Shown here one piece after another: positions 55,032 through 55,952 of a stretch of DNA of 55,952 nucleotides (its first letter is position 1; the number at the start of each line of letters is the position of its first letter). The notes below the pieces were generated by a model. The model ran no database searches and had not been told where the DNA came from. It saw only the letters and a list, made by a program, of their open reading frames with translations. The stretch is from IMG/VR virus record IMGVR_UViG_3300013099_000023, positions 1 through 55,952 of that record, one strand, 5' to 3'. The position numbers were made by a program, and so were the translations under genes. The DNA is from a virus.

Positions 55032-55952
55032 TTAAACTACTCTGTGCGGCTGTAGCATAAACTTTTGTCATTATGCTGTTTAATCTTGTATCGAATCCAG
55101 ATAATTTTTCATTCATAACCATAGCTTGCCTATCCTGAGCTGATATTATATTTCCTATACTACTATCAACTTCATTTATTTGTTTTATTATGTTAGCATT
55201 ATCCAATTGGCTCTGCTCTATAATAGAAGCTACTCTTGAATCTCCAGCAGATGCTTCTATTTTTGTATTTAACATTTCTATATCTGATTCCCTTAAATCT
55301 TTTAAGTTGGTTATTTGAGAATTTAATTCTTCTAGAACTCCTGCTAATTTATCCTCTTTTTCTGCACCAACAGCGTTTGAACCTTCTATACTAATGGAGG
55401 CTAGTTTATTTATAGAAGCATCTAGGCCTGTAGTATCTACCTTAATTCCCTCTGAAGGTAAATCAACTGGTATAGATAACCCTTCTACATTAACTTTTAA
55501 AGCCTCTGTGGGCACTTCTACTGGAACAGATACATCCCCTACATCTACTTTTATAACTGCGCCTTCAGTATCTACAGGTACTTTACTATCCCCTACATCT
55601 ACTTTTACTGTTTTATCTTCTACTTTTAATTCTACAGAAGATAAAGCATCTACTATAGCGTTTTCTATTACTGAAGTATCGATACTTTGTGTGCTAGGTA
55701 TTTTATTTGGTCCTATCTCGCCTCCTTCAGCGTAACTTCTAAAGTTATTAGCCACTGCTCCACCGTTTTTAAAATTCTTAGATACTACCAATTCACCTCT
55801 TTCTAAGAAGTAGTTACCTGTACTACCTACCATACCACCTGTATGTTTACCAGGAGCACTTCCTGTACCGCCAGCTCCTTGAAGCATTTTCATCATTTTC
55901 AGAAACGCTTCATTTCCTTCTCCGCCTAAAGACATTTTAAATTTTGGGCTAC
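55024..55952 (-). CDS. C-terminal part of probable tape measure protein, 5' end outside window
   Basis: The frame is open to the right edge; the first in-window ATG (55935) has no ribosome binding site, so this is most likely the C terminus of a longer protein. Visible features are a Gly-rich segment (HTGGMVGSTGNYFLERGELV, then a second SYAEGGEIGPNKIP) typical of tape-measure C termini, three 18-residue tandem repeats with KVDVGDVSVPVE, and a helical coiled-coil end (LEELNSQITNLKDLRESDIE). Tape measure proteins set tail length and leave through the tail tip. The order tape measure then hub supports the call. Confidence 0.65.
   Translation of the reverse strand, partial: SPKFKMSLGGEGNEAFLKMMKMLQGAGGTGSAPGKHTGGMVGSTGNYFLERGELVVSKNFKNGGAVANNFRSYAEGGEIGPNKIPSTQSIDTSVIENAIVDALSSVELKVEDKTVKVDVGDSKVPVDTEGAVIKVDVGDVSVPVEVPTEALKVNVEGLSIPVDLPSEGIKVDTTGLDASINKLASISIEGSNAVGAEKEDKLAGVLEELNSQITNLKDLRESDIEMLNTKIEASAGDSRVASIIEQSQLDNANIIKQINEVDSSIGNIISAQDRQAMVMNEKLSGFDTRLNSIMTKVYATAAQSSLNG
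55444..55605 (-). repeat. Three 54-bp tandem repeats in the tape-measure-like gene
   Basis: Three in-frame units of 18 residues each read KVDVGDSKVPVDTEGAVI, KVDVGDVSVPVEVPTEAL and KVNVEGLSIPVDLPSEGI, with a partial fourth starting KVDTTGL. The strict 18-residue spacing shows duplication. Alternating hydrophobic residues suggest short beta strands. Confidence 0.78.

Noticed and set aside
1-55952. CRISPR arrays, IS elements, attachment sites
   Set aside because: No regularly spaced direct repeats with unique spacers, no transposase or integrase, and no terminal inverted repeats were seen.

Overview
This window is a stretch of a large, AT-rich tailed-bacteriophage genome (Caudoviricetes). Every supportable gene lies on the minus strand, so transcription runs from high to low coordinates. 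Genes are tightly packed: the largest gaps are about 100 bases, no stretch over 300 bases lacks a gene, and many stop and start codons overlap by 1 to 35 bases. Strong AGGAG-type ribosome binding sites and low GC suggest a Bacillota-like host, but this is inference; nothing seen names the host. No tRNA, rRNA, CRISPR array, integrase, terminase, capsid, lysis or DNA polymerase gene was recognised here.

Right part (about 55952 down to 47587): the tail-tip region. It starts with the C-terminal end of a probable tape measure protein that runs off the window, then two baseplate-hub-like proteins, then a run of small virion-type proteins, several beginning with Cys-rich N termini.

Middle part (about 47559 down to 16011): a 31-kb receptor-binding or tail-fibre region. 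It holds three tandem paralogues (propeller-like N terminus plus Ig-like C terminus), a pair sharing an AWDDD motif, a 528-residue protein with a flagellin-like module, a 1762-residue Cys-rich protein, a 2534-residue multidomain adhesin (galactose-binding-like, LamG and discoidin-like domains), a propeller-like protein, a 740-residue protein built of short [DN]LxAxL repeats, and an 866-residue beta-helix/DUF2341/LamG protein.

Left part (about 15750 down to 1): a replication and recombination operon starting at a good sigma70-type promoter (15722-15750). In order: sliding clamp, a hypothetical, RecA interrupted by two inteins, two free-standing endonucleases (HNH, and Vsr-like PD-(D/E)XK), small proteins, DnaB-type helicase, DnaG-type primase, SSB, zinc-ribbon protein, DnaJ, RuvC-like resolvase, AddB/Cas4-like iron-sulphur nuclease, GT4 glycosyltransferase, a conserved hypothetical, and a truncated NUMOD3 homing endonuclease at the edge. 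The clamp, helicase, primase, SSB, RecA, RuvC and nuclease form most of a self-contained replication-recombination system; the polymerase must lie elsewhere.

The strongest observations are the RecA precursor with one intein splitting the Walker A motif between its Lys and Thr and a second in the L2 DNA-binding loop, surrounded by further homing nucleases; a homing-endonuclease leader with a perfect inverted repeat ending next to its ribosome binding site; and fibre proteins showing extensive domain duplication and sharing.
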